DNA of 64,000 nt, from NCBI GenBank assembly GCA_045106765.1, contig JBGCFD010000048.1, forward strand, positions 1 to 64,000. Direction: 5' to 3'. The stretch's first letter is position 1. The number at the start of each line of letters is the position of its first letter. This stretch comes from CAJQQY01 sp045106765. Its GTDB lineage: Bacteria > Bacteroidota > Bacteroidia > Chitinophagales > Saprospiraceae. This document shows, one piece after another, positions 18,401 through 26,642 of this stretch. Under the pieces are notes generated by a model. That model was not told the DNA's origin, did not search any database, and worked only from the letters and a program-made list of their open reading frames with translations. The position numbers were made by a program, and so were the translations under genes.

Positions 18401-21063
18401 TGAGTAGCACAATCTGCTACTTGAGGAATAAAAAATGGTTCAATTCTATCAACAAAAATTAAAGAATCCATTATCAATTCATCTAAACATCCTGCTTCAT
18501 TTTCAACAATTAAACCTACAGAGTGATATCCTAAATCAGTATAAATATGAGTTGGATTTGGGTCAACTGATGTGGTAGAATCTCCAAAGTCCCATGTGTA
18601 ATTGATAATACTACTATTTATTCCACTAGCTGAATTAGTGAAATTCACCGTATGTGGCGAACAACCTTCAGCATCGTCAATTGCAAAGTCTGAAACAGAA
18701 CCGGAAACAAAAACAGTATCGGTAAAACAATACATATTTGAACAACTACTTCCGTCGGTTATAGTTAAACAAAAACCAAAATAAGCTCCTGGTGCTATAA
18801 AATAAAAATCAGGATCAGGATCATGAAATTCATCTGTAATCATTCCTACTCCAATAGGAAAAGACCACGAATAAGTATCCGCTCCTATTGAATTATTTAT
18901 CACAGAAATAGTATCACCTACACATATATCTAAATCACTTAAGGTAAATTCGGGAATAGAACTCGTCACATTAATTGTCATGGATTCAGAATGTTCGCAA
19001 CCCGTTTGAGAGTTGGAAACGGTCAAGGTGACTAAGTAGGAACCATTCCCTGCATAAGCATGAGAAGGGTTAGGAATATTAGAGGTAGCTCCATCACCAA
19101 AAGTCCAAGCCCAGGTCTCTGCGCCAGCAGATTCATTATAAAATTGAATCTCTCCAGGCATACTACAATCTTGATCAAAACTAAATTCCGCCTTCGGAGC
19201 ATGAATATAAATATAGTCTTCTACCAATAATGTATCTGGACAACCATGAAAATAGGTAATCAACATCAAGTCAAAAGATCCTGTATCCGTATATTCATGC
19301 TGTGGATCCATTTCAGATGACTGCCCTCCATCTCCAAAATGCCATTCCCACTCATCTACAAATTCTCCTGATTCACTTGTAAATTGAATTTGATCTTCTA
19401 AGCAAGAAATTAAGGGATCAGCTGAAAATCCTGGCCCTGACGGAAATCCAACTTGAATATAATCTTCCATTACTATCGTATCAATACATCCACTTACTGT
19501 TTCAACAATTAACGAAACATCAAATGATCCTGTATCAGAATACATGACCACAGGATTCGCAATATTATTTAATCCAACACCTCCTCCAAAATCCCATTGA
19601 TAAGAAGTAATAAAATCTACCGCATTGGTTTCATTTGTAAAAAATACTTGTAAATCTTCACAACCATCTACTACATTACTACTAAATTCCGCTTCCAAAG
19701 GCTCTATAATTATCGAAGTTTTAATCTCGCTTTCCACACATCCATCAGGTAACGTTACAGTCAACTCTACTGGGTAAGTCCCATATCCTGTGAAAGTAAA
19801 GGTTGGATTTTGTTGAATAGAAGTTCCAAGTCCACCAAAATCCCAATGCCACGAAGTTGCCGTTGCAGAAGACGTTCCATTGAAAGTAATTTGAGTTCCT
19901 GCAACAGGATCACAAGTCTTCAAATCTCCAGAGGCAGTATAGTCAATATTAACTGGTCCATTTGAAGTTATGCAATCAGGAGCTGAAGAACTATAACTAC
20001 ATCCATCTGAGGTTACAATACTCAAGATAGGAGTAAAACATCCTTCAGCCGTATAAGTATAAACTGGGTTCAGTTGACTAGAAGAATTTCCATCTCCAAA
20101 ATCCCAACTGACCGATTGAATATTTCCACTATTAAAAAAACTAAAAGCTACTTGAACCAAACCACAATTCCCATCGTCTAGAAGTTCATATTGAAATCCA
20201 TTAAACTCTCCAATATTTATAAAATCTTCTACAACTAATGTATCAGCACATAAGGTATTAGTATTCGTTACTATTAAAGTTATATCATAAGATCCTAGAG
20301 CAGTATAAGTATAACTTGGATTAACATCTGTTGAATTTGAACTAGCATCTACTCCAAAATCCCAATAAAATGCAAGGTCTCCACTCATCGAAGTTGTGTT
20401 CGTAAAGTTAACGGTATGTGGTACCGTACAACCAATTGTTTCATCTGCTGTAAAGCTTGGAGTAGGTGTATTTATTACTTCAACCGCATTAGGATCTGTA
20501 ATCGTAATCTCACATCCATTTTCATCAAAAACCGTTATAATCGGAGTAAAATTCCCTGAAGTTGTATAAGTATGAACATACATCATAGTCATCGAATCAT
20601 TTCCATTTTGATTAACAACCGTCCCATCACCAAAATCCCAAACCACAGAATCTATGTTTGTAGTTGAGGTCAAAGTAAAATTAACAGGCAATGGACTACA
20701 TCCTAAATCCGTATCATTAGCCAACGTTATTGTCGGTGGATCGAAAATAAATATTTCCTCACAATAACTCTCCGTCGCCCCAGAACCATCTACTAATTCA
20801 AGACAAATATTAAACGTTCCTCCAATAGGAAAAACTCGAATCGGTTCTTGTTGATTCGAGAATGAAATACCATTTACTTTCCAATCATAAATTGGATTAG
20901 ACAAATTTGATTGTGGATAAAAATTTACTGAGGCTGGGGCACATGGACTTCCAATGCCATTCTCAAATTGGTAAGTAAAAAGTGTATCTTGTCCAGCTAC
21001 AAAAAATGTCAAAAACATCATCGGTAACAGGATTTGCAGCTTTCTAAAGGATTTAAAGAGCAT
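15487..21063 (-). CDS. Giant PKD-repeat surface adhesin with gliding-motility/T9SS type-B C-terminal domain
   Basis: About 1858 residues from the ATG at 21063; a TTG 60 bases upstream would push the signal peptide (ILLPMMFLTFFVAGQ) inside. Roughly fourteen PKD-like repeats follow, recognisable by W-[DEHST]-F-G-D-G cores, many followed by [NS]P-x-[HY]-x-Y. Then about five Ig/SprB-like repeats of the form LSC-[TY]-[ND]-C-x-[ND]-P-x-[AV] each with a Cys pair. The last 90 residues are the gliding-motility C-terminal domain, with VPNAFTPNGDGNNDRF, IYNRWGEVVF and GWDGSYKG. The protein is expected to be exported by T9SS and held at the surface by the adjacent SprF-like protein, serving adhesion or gliding. 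Confidence 0.92.
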   Translation of the reverse strand: MLFKSFRKLQILLPMMFLTFFVAGQDTLFTYQFENGIGSPCAPASVNFYPQSNLSNPIYDWKVNGISFSNQQEPIRVFPIGGTFNICLELVDGSGATESYCEEIFIFDPPTITLANDTDLGCSPLPVNFTLTSTTNIDSVVWDFGDGTVVNQNGNDSMTMMYVHTYTTSGNFTPIITVFDENGCEITITDPNAVEVINTPTPSFTADETIGCTVPHTVNFTNTTSMSGDLAFYWDFGVDASSNSTDVNPSYTYTALGSYDITLIVTNTNTLCADTLVVEDFINIGEFNGFQYELLDDGNCGLVQVAFSFFNSGNIQSVSWDFGDGNSSSQLNPVYTYTAEGCFTPILSIVTSDGCSYSSSAPDCITSNGPVNIDYTASGDLKTCDPVAGTQITFNGTSSATATSWHWDFGGLGTSIQQNPTFTFTGYGTYPVELTVTLPDGCVESEIKTSIIIEPLEAEFSSNVVDGCEDLQVFFTNETNAVDFITSYQWDFGGGVGLNNIANPVVMYSDTGSFDVSLIVETVSGCIDTIVMEDYIQVGFPSGPGFSADPLISCLEDQIQFTSESGEFVDEWEWHFGDGGQSSEMDPQHEYTDTGSFDLMLITYFHGCPDTLLVEDYIYIHAPKAEFSFDQDCSMPGEIQFYNESAGAETWAWTFGDGATSNIPNPSHAYAGNGSYLVTLTVSNSQTGCEHSESMTINVTSSIPEFTLSDLDICVGDTISVINNSIGADTYSWSFPIGVGMITDEFHDPDPDFYFIAPGAYFGFCLTITDGSSCSNMYCFTDTVFVSGSVSDFAIDDAEGCSPHTVNFTNSASGINSSIINYTWDFGDSTTSVDPNPTHIYTDLGYHSVGLIVENEAGCLDELIMDSLIFVDRIEPFFIPQVADCATQSVDFANASTSYDNNLTYLWDFGDGNTSTDVSPSHSYAATGDYLVCLTATNTSGCSEQICDNVNFQPLLVGFSADNTYKSCPEPPLISNFTDLSTNATSWFWDFGDGANSGLQNPSHSYNQTGAYTVCLTITNEIGCSETECKTDYIIVDGPSGTFMADVVSGCADLEVQFIVQSQNAYRYTYDFGDGFVIDSLASGDSDTITYTYTNGGTYSPLVLVEDISGCQIPVLGPSIYVEDIITDFAATINEVCEDGNTPIDFVVAFANPSTVISVDWEFPGSNTPTATGTNPTGIIYNQPGYYDVILNANTTFCQTTVTKDSFIYVHPKPVTNFTVTPLSACNFETLSFEDQSSVVGDSIVSWNWTVDNNTFTDTNFTYQFTSAGDYVVTLETTSGFGCISNYEQTVTIFEIPDVDAGENVFLCPDENTQLLASVQTTNPVNYSWTPTTGLSCTNCPNPIADPSVTTQYNVTATSANGCESTDSVLVEVSTLPALEIIVSSDVTICQGDNTNLTSSTNHTAASYEWDATQPGLSCYNCADPVANPTTTTTYTVTIVTTEGCSGSNSVTVEVIEEVDLIDVDPVICVGESTQLEVTVGNNITWTPAIGLSCTNCPNPIASPTSTITYTVTALLQNQCIQTDEVTVSVLTESDVDAGEDITVCAGFPVTINGSYPSGTSEWIFDGQVLASNTPTPTISPTETGYYILQVTNGTCVLSDTLIIEVRDKVEIIAEDVTICEGDTAFLFVTGDADTFTWIDAPGISDPMSDSPFAMPTETTIYTVIGSYGNCEADTQLVTVEVLPIANINLPPIEYFSEGDVVQLDAAVTNGSNFTYAWSPPLGLSCTDCPNPEVSPEEDITYQVTVLNDLGCLDSASIFLRKIFICNDDLIIVPNAFTPNGDGNNDRFNVRSKLEIGIVRIYNRWGEVVFEDVGGTQGWDGSYKGQKLNRDVFVYYIEATCEFNGKTIVKTGDITLIR

Positions 21064-21254
21064 ATCCAAAAATGTTAAGTTTATGAAACAATCATCAAAA
21101 ATTCGAGGGGAATTAAAAAACAATCATGAGGGAGAAATCTTGGGGAGAAAATAACTTTTACGACATCCTAATTATAAATTTTGCAATTTTAAAAACTAGA
21201 TTTGCGTTATCAATAAAGTCATTTGACTTATCTAAACGCATAAACTATGCCTAT

Positions 21255-22199
21255 ATGAAAAAGTTACTAATATTTGTTTTTTGCTGGTCATGTTCTGTAG
21301 GAATTTTTGCCCAAAACACAAAAGCTCAAAATTTGGACAAAATTTCTTCTGATCAAATAAAAATTGCCGAAGATACCCTTGGGGCACTAGGTTTTTTGAT
21401 GGTAAATGACTCTTTACCAGAGCATCGTTTTGGAGCTTGTAAAAAATTCATTCCAAAATTAGTTCAAGCATTAAAACATAAAAACTCTTTCAATTACCCT
21501 TTTAATCAACTCAATACTATTTCCATTTTATATCCACCTGATAGCACTTTTAGAATTATCACTTGGCAATTATATGTGGACAAAAATACTTACCATCAGT
21601 ATGGTGCCATTCAAATGAATACCTCCGAATTGAAATTACACAGGCTTTTAGACAGACCTGGAAACCCCGTCAATATTGAAACAACTGAACTCAATTCAGA
21701 ACAATGGCTAGGTGCAGTCTACTATAATATTTACCAATTTGAATCGCCAGAAGGACCGCAATATTTACTCTTTGGTTTTGATGGAAAATCATTTTTCTCC
21801 AAACGAAAAATACTTGATGTTTTGAAATTTAAGCAAGGAAAACCAGTTTTTGGTTCTCCCGTTTTTGTAAAAAATAAGGAAAATGAACCGACTACCACAC
21901 AATCTAGATTAGTCCTAGATTACTCTGCTGAGTCATCCGTAAAACTAAATTATGATTTGCATTTAGAGATGATCATTTTCGATCATTTAACTCAACAACC
22001 CAGTCCATTTCCAGGGGAAGATTTTACTTGGATTCCAGATGGAACTTACGAAGGCTATGAATTAAAAAATGGAGTTTGGGAATACCAAGAGAAAATTTTT
22101 GATCATAAATATGAGATGAACGAATTTCCAGTTCCAGAACCAATCCTTGGTGGTGATCGAAAAAGTAGAAAAAATATTTTAGGGAAAAAGAAAAATTAA
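21255..22199 (+). CDS. Secreted protein of unknown function
   Basis: About 314 residues from the ATG at 21255, chosen because a signal peptide (KKLLIFVFCWSCSVGIFAQ) follows directly; the frame is open upstream to 21126 without a credible N-terminus. The mature protein is soluble, with Trp/Tyr-rich segments (TWQLYVDKNTYHQYGAIQM, YYNIYQF, YLLFGFDG) resembling a beta-rich periplasmic protein, and a very basic tail (RKSRKNILGKKKN). No motif that I can assign to an enzyme is present. It stands alone, divergent from the giant adhesin gene, with its own terminator. Confidence 0.7.
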   Translation: MKKLLIFVFCWSCSVGIFAQNTKAQNLDKISSDQIKIAEDTLGALGFLMVNDSLPEHRFGACKKFIPKLVQALKHKNSFNYPFNQLNTISILYPPDSTFRIITWQLYVDKNTYHQYGAIQMNTSELKLHRLLDRPGNPVNIETTELNSEQWLGAVYYNIYQFESPEGPQYLLFGFDGKSFFSKRKILDVLKFKQGKPVFGSPVFVKNKENEPTTTQSRLVLDYSAESSVKLNYDLHLEMIIFDHLTQQPSPFPGEDFTWIPDGTYEGYELKNGVWEYQEKIFDHKYEMNEFPVPEPILGGDRKSRKNILGKKKN

Positions 22200-22218
22200 T
22201 ATAATCTAACCTAGATTA

Positions 22219-22265
22219 ATTAAAGAAGCCGAATAATGGAAATTCCATAGTTCGGCTTCTTTAAT
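22219..22265 (+). terminator. Intrinsic terminator after the 21255 gene
   Basis: ATTAAAGAAGCCGAA pairs perfectly with TTCGGCTTCTTTAAT (15 bp). The spacer contains a second small palindrome (TGGAAATTCCA). It lies 20 bases past the stop codon. Confidence 0.85.
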
Positions 22266-22364
22266 TCTAAATTCCACTTAAACATAATTTTGGTTCGGTA
22301 CTTAATTAATAAATTCTTTGTGCTATTTTGCAAAAACATTATAAACAACACATTAGATTTAGTT

Positions 22365-23273
22365 ATGCACAAGAAACTTATCTTTTCTCTTATCTTATTC
22401 TTCCCCTTTTTCCTTTCTGCCCAAATGGATATTAAATGGTCAGAGTTAGGATTCAGTAAATCAACTATTCATGATCTTCTATATTCTAATGACCATATTT
22501 ATATGGTAAAGGTCAATATGAATGGTTTTGCCTTATCAAAAAAAAATAATACGTCATTTTATAAATATGATTCAGATTTAAAAGAAATAAAAAACTCTTT
22601 CCAAAATCTTACCTACGGTTCAAAAAAAGCAGTTTTTTCAAAATTAATTGAAATCAATAATAAACCTTATTTATTAAGTCAAACAAAAGGCTCCTCAGGA
22701 ATGAAGAAAATAGTCATTCAGGAAGTTGACAAAAATACTTTAAAATTTGTAGGTGAAAAAATAGGACTAATTAATTTGAGAAAAAACGGTTTATTAAATA
22801 ATGCTGATTTTCATTTTGAGCAATCTCCTGATAAAAATTTGACTTTAATTATCTCAGAAATAGATGTTAAATCAAAAGCACCAAGAAAATTTCAATTTAA
22901 TATCTTGGACAAAAATTTAAAAACCATTCTAAAAAAGGAAATAGAAATCAAAAAAACGAATAAGCATTTTAAATATATTAAATCAAAAATTGATAATGAG
23001 GGTAATATATTTATGATGGGTTTTCAAAATCAATTGAAAAAAGATATTGATAAGTCTCAAGCCTATTTTTGGCGATATATTTTAAATTCTGAAAAAAGCA
23101 CTTTAACAAAACTTGCACTATCTTCAAAAAAATTTATTAGGGATGTAAATTTTTCAATTAAAAACGACTCTATTATCCTCGCAGGATATTACACAGAAAA
23201 TAAATCATATCTAGGAAATAAGGTTAGAGGAATTGTTCACACAACTATTTCAAAATACTCTGAAAAAAATTAG
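22365..23273 (+). CDS. Secreted protein of unknown function, N-terminal part of a frameshifted gene
   Basis: 302 residues from the ATG at 22365, chosen over an upstream in-frame start at 22290 because the signal peptide KKLIFSLILFFPFFLSAQ follows. The protein is Lys/Asn/Ile-rich with repeated beta-strand-like segments and looks like a periplasmic or surface propeller-type protein. The frame ends at a TAG at 23271-23273 right after a run of seven A. The -1 frame is then open without break from 23264 into the next listed CDS, so the two are one gene of about 495 codons. See the slippery-site feature. Function not recognised. Confidence 0.65.
   Translation: MHKKLIFSLILFFPFFLSAQMDIKWSELGFSKSTIHDLLYSNDHIYMVKVNMNGFALSKKNNTSFYKYDSDLKEIKNSFQNLTYGSKKAVFSKLIEINNKPYLLSQTKGSSGMKKIVIQEVDKNTLKFVGEKIGLINLRKNGLLNNADFHFEQSPDKNLTLIISEIDVKSKAPRKFQFNILDKNLKTILKKEIEIKKTNKHFKYIKSKIDNEGNIFMMGFQNQLKKDIDKSQAYFWRYILNSEKSTLTKLALSSKKFIRDVNFSIKNDSIILAGYYTENKSYLGNKVRGIVHTTISKYSEKN
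23263..23273 (+). other. A7 run with possible -1 frameshift site (A AAA AAT TAG)
   Basis: In the upstream frame the codons are GAA AAA AAT TAG. The heptamer A-AAA-AAT fits the X-XXY-YYZ pattern for -1 slippage, and a stop follows immediately. In the -1 frame reading continues AAA TTA GTC TGG CAC TAT with no stop to 23854. Either a base was lost from an A8 run (mutation or sequencing error) or the ribosome shifts here. Confidence 0.6.
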
Positions 23274-23473
23274 TCTGGCACTATAATCCATTCTCGAACT
23301 CAATTCTTCATCACTTTAAAGATGATAGAAAAAAGAAAAGATATGCAAAGAAAGGTATTACAAAAGAATATGCTAATCTTAAAATTAGTAAAATTCAACA
23401 AAATGAAAATGGCGAAATTTTAATCATTGGAGAAACAGATTATAAAGTAAGTAGTGGAGGTGGAAAAAATGGA

Positions 23474-23854
23474 ATGACGACGTCGACAGCTTACAGCAGT
23501 AATTTGATTATCGCAACGATAGGATCAAATAATAAATTACTTTGGGAAGTACCTATTGAAAAAAAACATTCAAAAGATGAATGGTTTCATCATCATTCTT
23601 ATTTTGCTGATTTGAAAAATAATAAAACAAGGATCTTCTATAATAATTCAAGTAACAAGGATTTTCCTAAAGGAACTTTAATCTCTACTATTTCTTCACA
23701 AGGGAAAATAAAAACAGAATTAATGTTTAGTAAAGGGAAAGATAAAATCCTTTCTTGTCCAACTTTTTGTAAAAAAATTGACGAAGGAAAATATTTAATT
23801 TACGGTAGAAATTGGTTAAAAAACAAATTAGGAATTTTGGTATTGAATAATTAA
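23474..23854 (+). CDS. C-terminal part of the frameshifted secreted protein
   Basis: The first ATG in this frame is at 23474, but the frame is open back to 23264, where the upstream part ends, so this is the 3' portion of the 22365 gene and not an independent gene. The intervening 70 codons read as ordinary protein (for example ENGEILIIGETDYKVSSGGG). The C-terminal region continues the beta-rich pattern: LLWEVPIEKKHSKDEWFHHH, TRIFYNNSS and LIYGRNWLKNKLGILVLNN. No ribosome-binding site or signal peptide precedes the internal ATG. Function not recognised. Confidence 0.6.
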   Translation: MTTSTAYSSNLIIATIGSNNKLLWEVPIEKKHSKDEWFHHHSYFADLKNNKTRIFYNNSSNKDFPKGTLISTISSQGKIKTELMFSKGKDKILSCPTFCKKIDEGKYLIYGRNWLKNKLGILVLNN

Positions 23855-23922
23855 TAATCCATCAAATTTCAAAAATCTATTATTAAAATTATTTATCCTT
23901 AATCTTTATTCATCTTGACAAA

Positions 23923-24585
23923 ATGAAATCACATAAAATTCTTTTCGAAAAAACAGCCCACTATTTCACCCTCGGAGAAGCCAACAAAAATACCAAATAC
24001 TTTTGGCTAGTCACCCATGGCTATGGTCAATTAGCGAGCAGATTTATTTACAAATTTGACCAACTCAATTTAAATGAAAATTTCGTTTTAGCCCCCGAAG
24101 GACTATCTAGATTTTATTGGAAACGCTCCGCTCCAAACCCAGTTGGCTCAAGTTGGATGACCAAAGAAAATCGTTTAGATGAAATTGCAGATTATACTCG
24201 TTATATCAAAAAATTATACGAGGAATATAAATCTCAAATGTCTGATAATGTAAAAATTATCATGCTTGGTTTTTCTCAAGGTTGTGCCACTCAGATGCGG
24301 TGGATCACTCGAGAATTTCCAAATTTCGACCATTTAATTTTATGGGCAGGTTTGCTTCCTGAAGATTTAGATTACACTCCACACAAAGATTATTTTTCCA
24401 AAAAAAATCTAAAATGGGTCTACGGAAATAACGATGAATTTCTCAAAGAAAAACATATCACTTGGCATCAACAATTTATGCAAGAACAATTCCTTGATTT
24501 TGAAAGTATCAAATTTGAAGGAAAACATGTGATTGACCGAAAGATACTCAAGGAGGTTTTTGAGAAAATAAAAAACTCAGATTAA
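23923..24585 (+). CDS. Alpha/beta-hydrolase, phospholipase/carboxylesterase family
   Basis: 220 residues, cytosolic, usual family length. The nucleophile elbow is LGFSQGCAT, with Ser near residue 118. An oxyanion-region WLVTHGYGQLASRF lies near residue 25-38, and the C-terminal EGKHVIDRKIL supplies the catalytic His. An Asp in YGNNDEF near residue 167 is the likely acid. This composition matches the esterase/phospholipase (Abhydrolase_2) group that hydrolyses carboxylic or thioester bonds; the substrate is unknown. It begins 68 bases after the preceding gene and may be co-transcribed with it. Confidence 0.83.
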   Translation: MKSHKILFEKTAHYFTLGEANKNTKYFWLVTHGYGQLASRFIYKFDQLNLNENFVLAPEGLSRFYWKRSAPNPVGSSWMTKENRLDEIADYTRYIKKLYEEYKSQMSDNVKIIMLGFSQGCATQMRWITREFPNFDHLILWAGLLPEDLDYTPHKDYFSKKNLKWVYGNNDEFLKEKHITWHQQFMQEQFLDFESIKFEGKHVIDRKILKEVFEKIKNSD

Positions 24586-24660
24586 ACCGTGACACCACTT
24601 CGAGCCGTACCACAGTTTTCTCTCTCCAAAAACATATTTCTTAATTCATCATTTTTGTAA

Positions 24661-24668
24661 TATATTTG
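24661..24668 (+). promoter_or_regulatory. Putative -7 element of the LEA-like gene
   Basis: TATATTTG matches TAnnTTTG exactly, 78 bases ahead of the ATG. The -33 position has only a weak T-rich match. Confidence 0.4.
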
Positions 24669-24745
24669 AGTATGATGTGAAAGTTTATTTTTCATAACGC
24701 TTCGCTAACACATTTACATTTTAAAAAAATTAAAATTAAAATACC

Positions 24746-25732
24746 ATGGGATTCTTTAATGAAATAAAAAAAGTACTCTTCGGAGCAAAAGCAGTTACCA
24801 AATCAGCAGCAGACAAAGCAACTGATTATGGGAAAGAAAAAGGAGCTGACTTTTTAGATTCAGCTGATGATTTTTTAGGTTCAGCTAAAGAAACTGCTGG
24901 CGATGTAGGAAGTTCAATGAAGGAAAAAGGAAGTGATTTTTTAGGTAAAGCAAAAGATGCCGCAGGCGATTTTAAAGAATCTTTTAGTGAAAAAGCAAGT
25001 GACTTTGTCGATGGTGCAAAAGATGTTGCCAACAAAACCTACGACTCTTTAGCTGAAAATGAGATGGTCAATAAAGCTGGAGGAGTTGCAGAAGATGTTG
25101 GTGGAAAGATTCTAGATGCTGGAAAAAAATTCGAAGAAAAAGCTGGAAGTGTTGCTGAAAATGTAGGTGGTGTAATTCTCGATAAAGGCGGTGATCTTTT
25201 GGAAAAAGGAAAAGATCTATCAGAAAATATCGGCGAAAAAATTCATGATTTGGCTGGAGATGCCATGGAAAAAGCCAATGATCTAGGGAGTACTATTCAA
25301 GATAAAACCAATGATCTAGTTGAAAAAGCAAACGCAGCAGCAGCTAAAGATAATTTAGAAAATCAAATTGACGAAGCATCTACTTTGGGAGAAAGGTTGG
25401 AAAATCATATCAAAGGAAAAGACATTCTCGATCAAAAAGATGCACCAATTGGTTACGATAAATTAGATGAAAGTTTACTTGAAGGAAAAGATGATTTTTG
25501 GTCAAAAGCAGAAAAATATGCAGAAGGTGATTACAGCGGAAAAGGAAAAAATGAAACACCTTCAGCGGCAAATGATATTTTTGCTAATACCGAAGAACGT
25601 CAAAAAGAATTGGGAGAAGCTGCTGAAGAGCCTCCTCAAAAAGAACCTTTTAAAGGTGAAATTAAAGGTTTTACAGATATTGATGGTGATGGCGATCCAT
25701 TAATTGATGACGCAATTATTGATGAAGACTAA
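24746..25732 (+). CDS. LEA-like amphipathic helical repeat protein (possible stress protein)
   Basis: 328 residues without signal peptide or membrane helix. From about residue 15 to 210 it is built of 11-20-residue amphipathic helical repeats rich in Ala, Lys, Asp, Glu and Gly, with words such as KAKDAAGDFKESFSEKASDF, KAGGVAEDVGGKILDAGKKF and EKGKDLSENIGEKI. This is like group 3 late-embryogenesis-abundant proteins and YtxH-type proteins. The C-terminal third is acidic and disordered, with EEPPQKEPFKGE and an Asp-rich end (FTDIDGDGDPLIDDAIIDED) that resembles a calcium-binding dockerin-like or EF-hand loop. Inferred role: protection during desiccation, freezing or other stress. Alternative: an apolipoprotein-like membrane surface binder. 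Confidence 0.65.
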   Translation: MGFFNEIKKVLFGAKAVTKSAADKATDYGKEKGADFLDSADDFLGSAKETAGDVGSSMKEKGSDFLGKAKDAAGDFKESFSEKASDFVDGAKDVANKTYDSLAENEMVNKAGGVAEDVGGKILDAGKKFEEKAGSVAENVGGVILDKGGDLLEKGKDLSENIGEKIHDLAGDAMEKANDLGSTIQDKTNDLVEKANAAAAKDNLENQIDEASTLGERLENHIKGKDILDQKDAPIGYDKLDESLLEGKDDFWSKAEKYAEGDYSGKGKNETPSAANDIFANTEERQKELGEAAEEPPQKEPFKGEIKGFTDIDGDGDPLIDDAIIDED

Positions 25733-25750
25733 TTTTTAATGGTGAATCAT

Positions 25751-25810
25751 TAACGATGAATGGTGAATACGACAATATAATTACATTGTCGTATTCACCA
25801 TTCACCGTTA
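25751..25810. repeat. 26-bp hairpin between converging genes, dispersed repeat family
   Basis: Arms 25751-25776 and 25785-25810 match at 25 of 26 positions around an 8-base loop. The arms contain GAATGGTGAATACGACAAT. It lies between the stops of the LEA-like gene and miaE, where it could terminate or protect both transcripts. It shares the GGTGAATGGTTAA-type words with elements at 6302 and 30251. Confidence 0.75.
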
Positions 25811-25825
25811 AAAACTAACCATTAT

Positions 25826-26437
25826 TTAGTGCATCCGATCTCCTCTTACTTCTAATGTTTTCAACATTTCCTCTTCAAAATCCAAATATTCTTTCCATCG
25901 CTTTGTCACTTTTTCTTCCGTAGAATATTTTTTGGCTAATCTGATAAACATTTTATAATGAGCAGCTTCGGCTACCATAAAATTATAATAAAAACTTTTC
26001 AATTCATCATCAGAAATATGCAATGACAACAATCGAAATCGCTCACAACTTCTCGCTTCAATCAATGCAAAAACTAATAATTTTTCTACTAAGCGATCTT
26101 CCCAAGCACCATCTTTCTTTTGAAATTTCATCAACGCATTGACATATTCATCTTTTCGTTGTCTTCCCAAAGTTAAATTTCGCTTTTTCAACTCTGCTAA
26201 AACTAATCTAAAGTGTCCCCATTCTTCGGTTACGATAGGTGCTAATTCTTCCACCATTTCGATCTTTTCAGGATATTGTTGAATGAGAGTAATGCATGAC
26301 GTGGCTGCTTTTTGTTCGCAGTAAGCATGGTCAGTTAAGATTTCTGTCAAATCCATTTCAGCCATATTTACCCATCGAGGATCGGTTGGTAATTGTAATC
26401 CTAATACTCTTTTATGAGTTTCATCTATTTCGTTCAT
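25826..26437 (-). CDS. miaE: tRNA-(ms2io6A)-hydroxylase
   Basis: 203 residues, the usual length. The protein is an all-helical ferritin-like diiron enzyme: Glu-His motifs EILTDHAYCEQKAA (about 31-44), EEWGHFRLVL (about 71-80), EARSCERFRLL (about 127-137) and AEAAHYKMF (about 157-165) provide the metal ligands. It hydroxylates the isopentenyl group of ms2i6A37 in tRNA using oxygen. It is monocistronic, with an upstream TAAATTTG element. MiaA and MiaB, which make the substrate, are not in the window. Confidence 0.92.
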   Translation of the reverse strand: MNEIDETHKRVLGLQLPTDPRWVNMAEMDLTEILTDHAYCEQKAATSCITLIQQYPEKIEMVEELAPIVTEEWGHFRLVLAELKKRNLTLGRQRKDEYVNALMKFQKKDGAWEDRLVEKLLVFALIEARSCERFRLLSLHISDDELKSFYYNFMVAEAAHYKMFIRLAKKYSTEEKVTKRWKEYLDFEEEMLKTLEVRGDRMH

Positions 26438-26477
26438 CGTTACTTTTTTTCAAAAAATAAATACAAAATTCTGGATG

Positions 26478-26485
26478 CAAATTTA
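26478..26485 (-). promoter_or_regulatory. Putative -7 element of miaE
   Basis: Minus strand TAAATTTG matches TAnnTTTG, 41 bases ahead of the miaE ATG. Confidence 0.45.
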
Positions 26486-26498
26486 CAAAATAGAAAAT

Positions 26499-26535
26499 AA
26501 AAAGGCGTTACCGATTGTTCGATAACGCCTTTTTA
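26499..26535 (-). terminator. Intrinsic terminator after the 26643 gene
   Basis: AAAAGGCGTTACCGA / TCGATAACGCCTTTT with one mismatch and a 4-base loop, followed on the minus strand by TATTTTC. It ends the transcript of the 26643-27848 gene and lies just upstream of miaE. Confidence 0.75.
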
Positions 26536-26642
26536 TCTTTTATTTTAAATATTATTAATTCTTAGTTTTCTTCAAAAGTTGTAAAAAACTCTGCGTCTCT
26601 GCGTTGAAAATTCTTTAGTAAAACCAATATTGAATAGTTCTA

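Noticed and set aside
15487..21063. Regular repeats suggesting a CRISPR-like array
   Set aside because: The periodicity comes from protein PKD and Ig repeats with codon-level variation, not from identical direct repeats with spacers.
15487..21123. TTG at 21123 as the start of the giant adhesin
   Set aside because: It would place 20 polar residues before the signal peptide; the ATG at 21063 gives a normal signal sequence.
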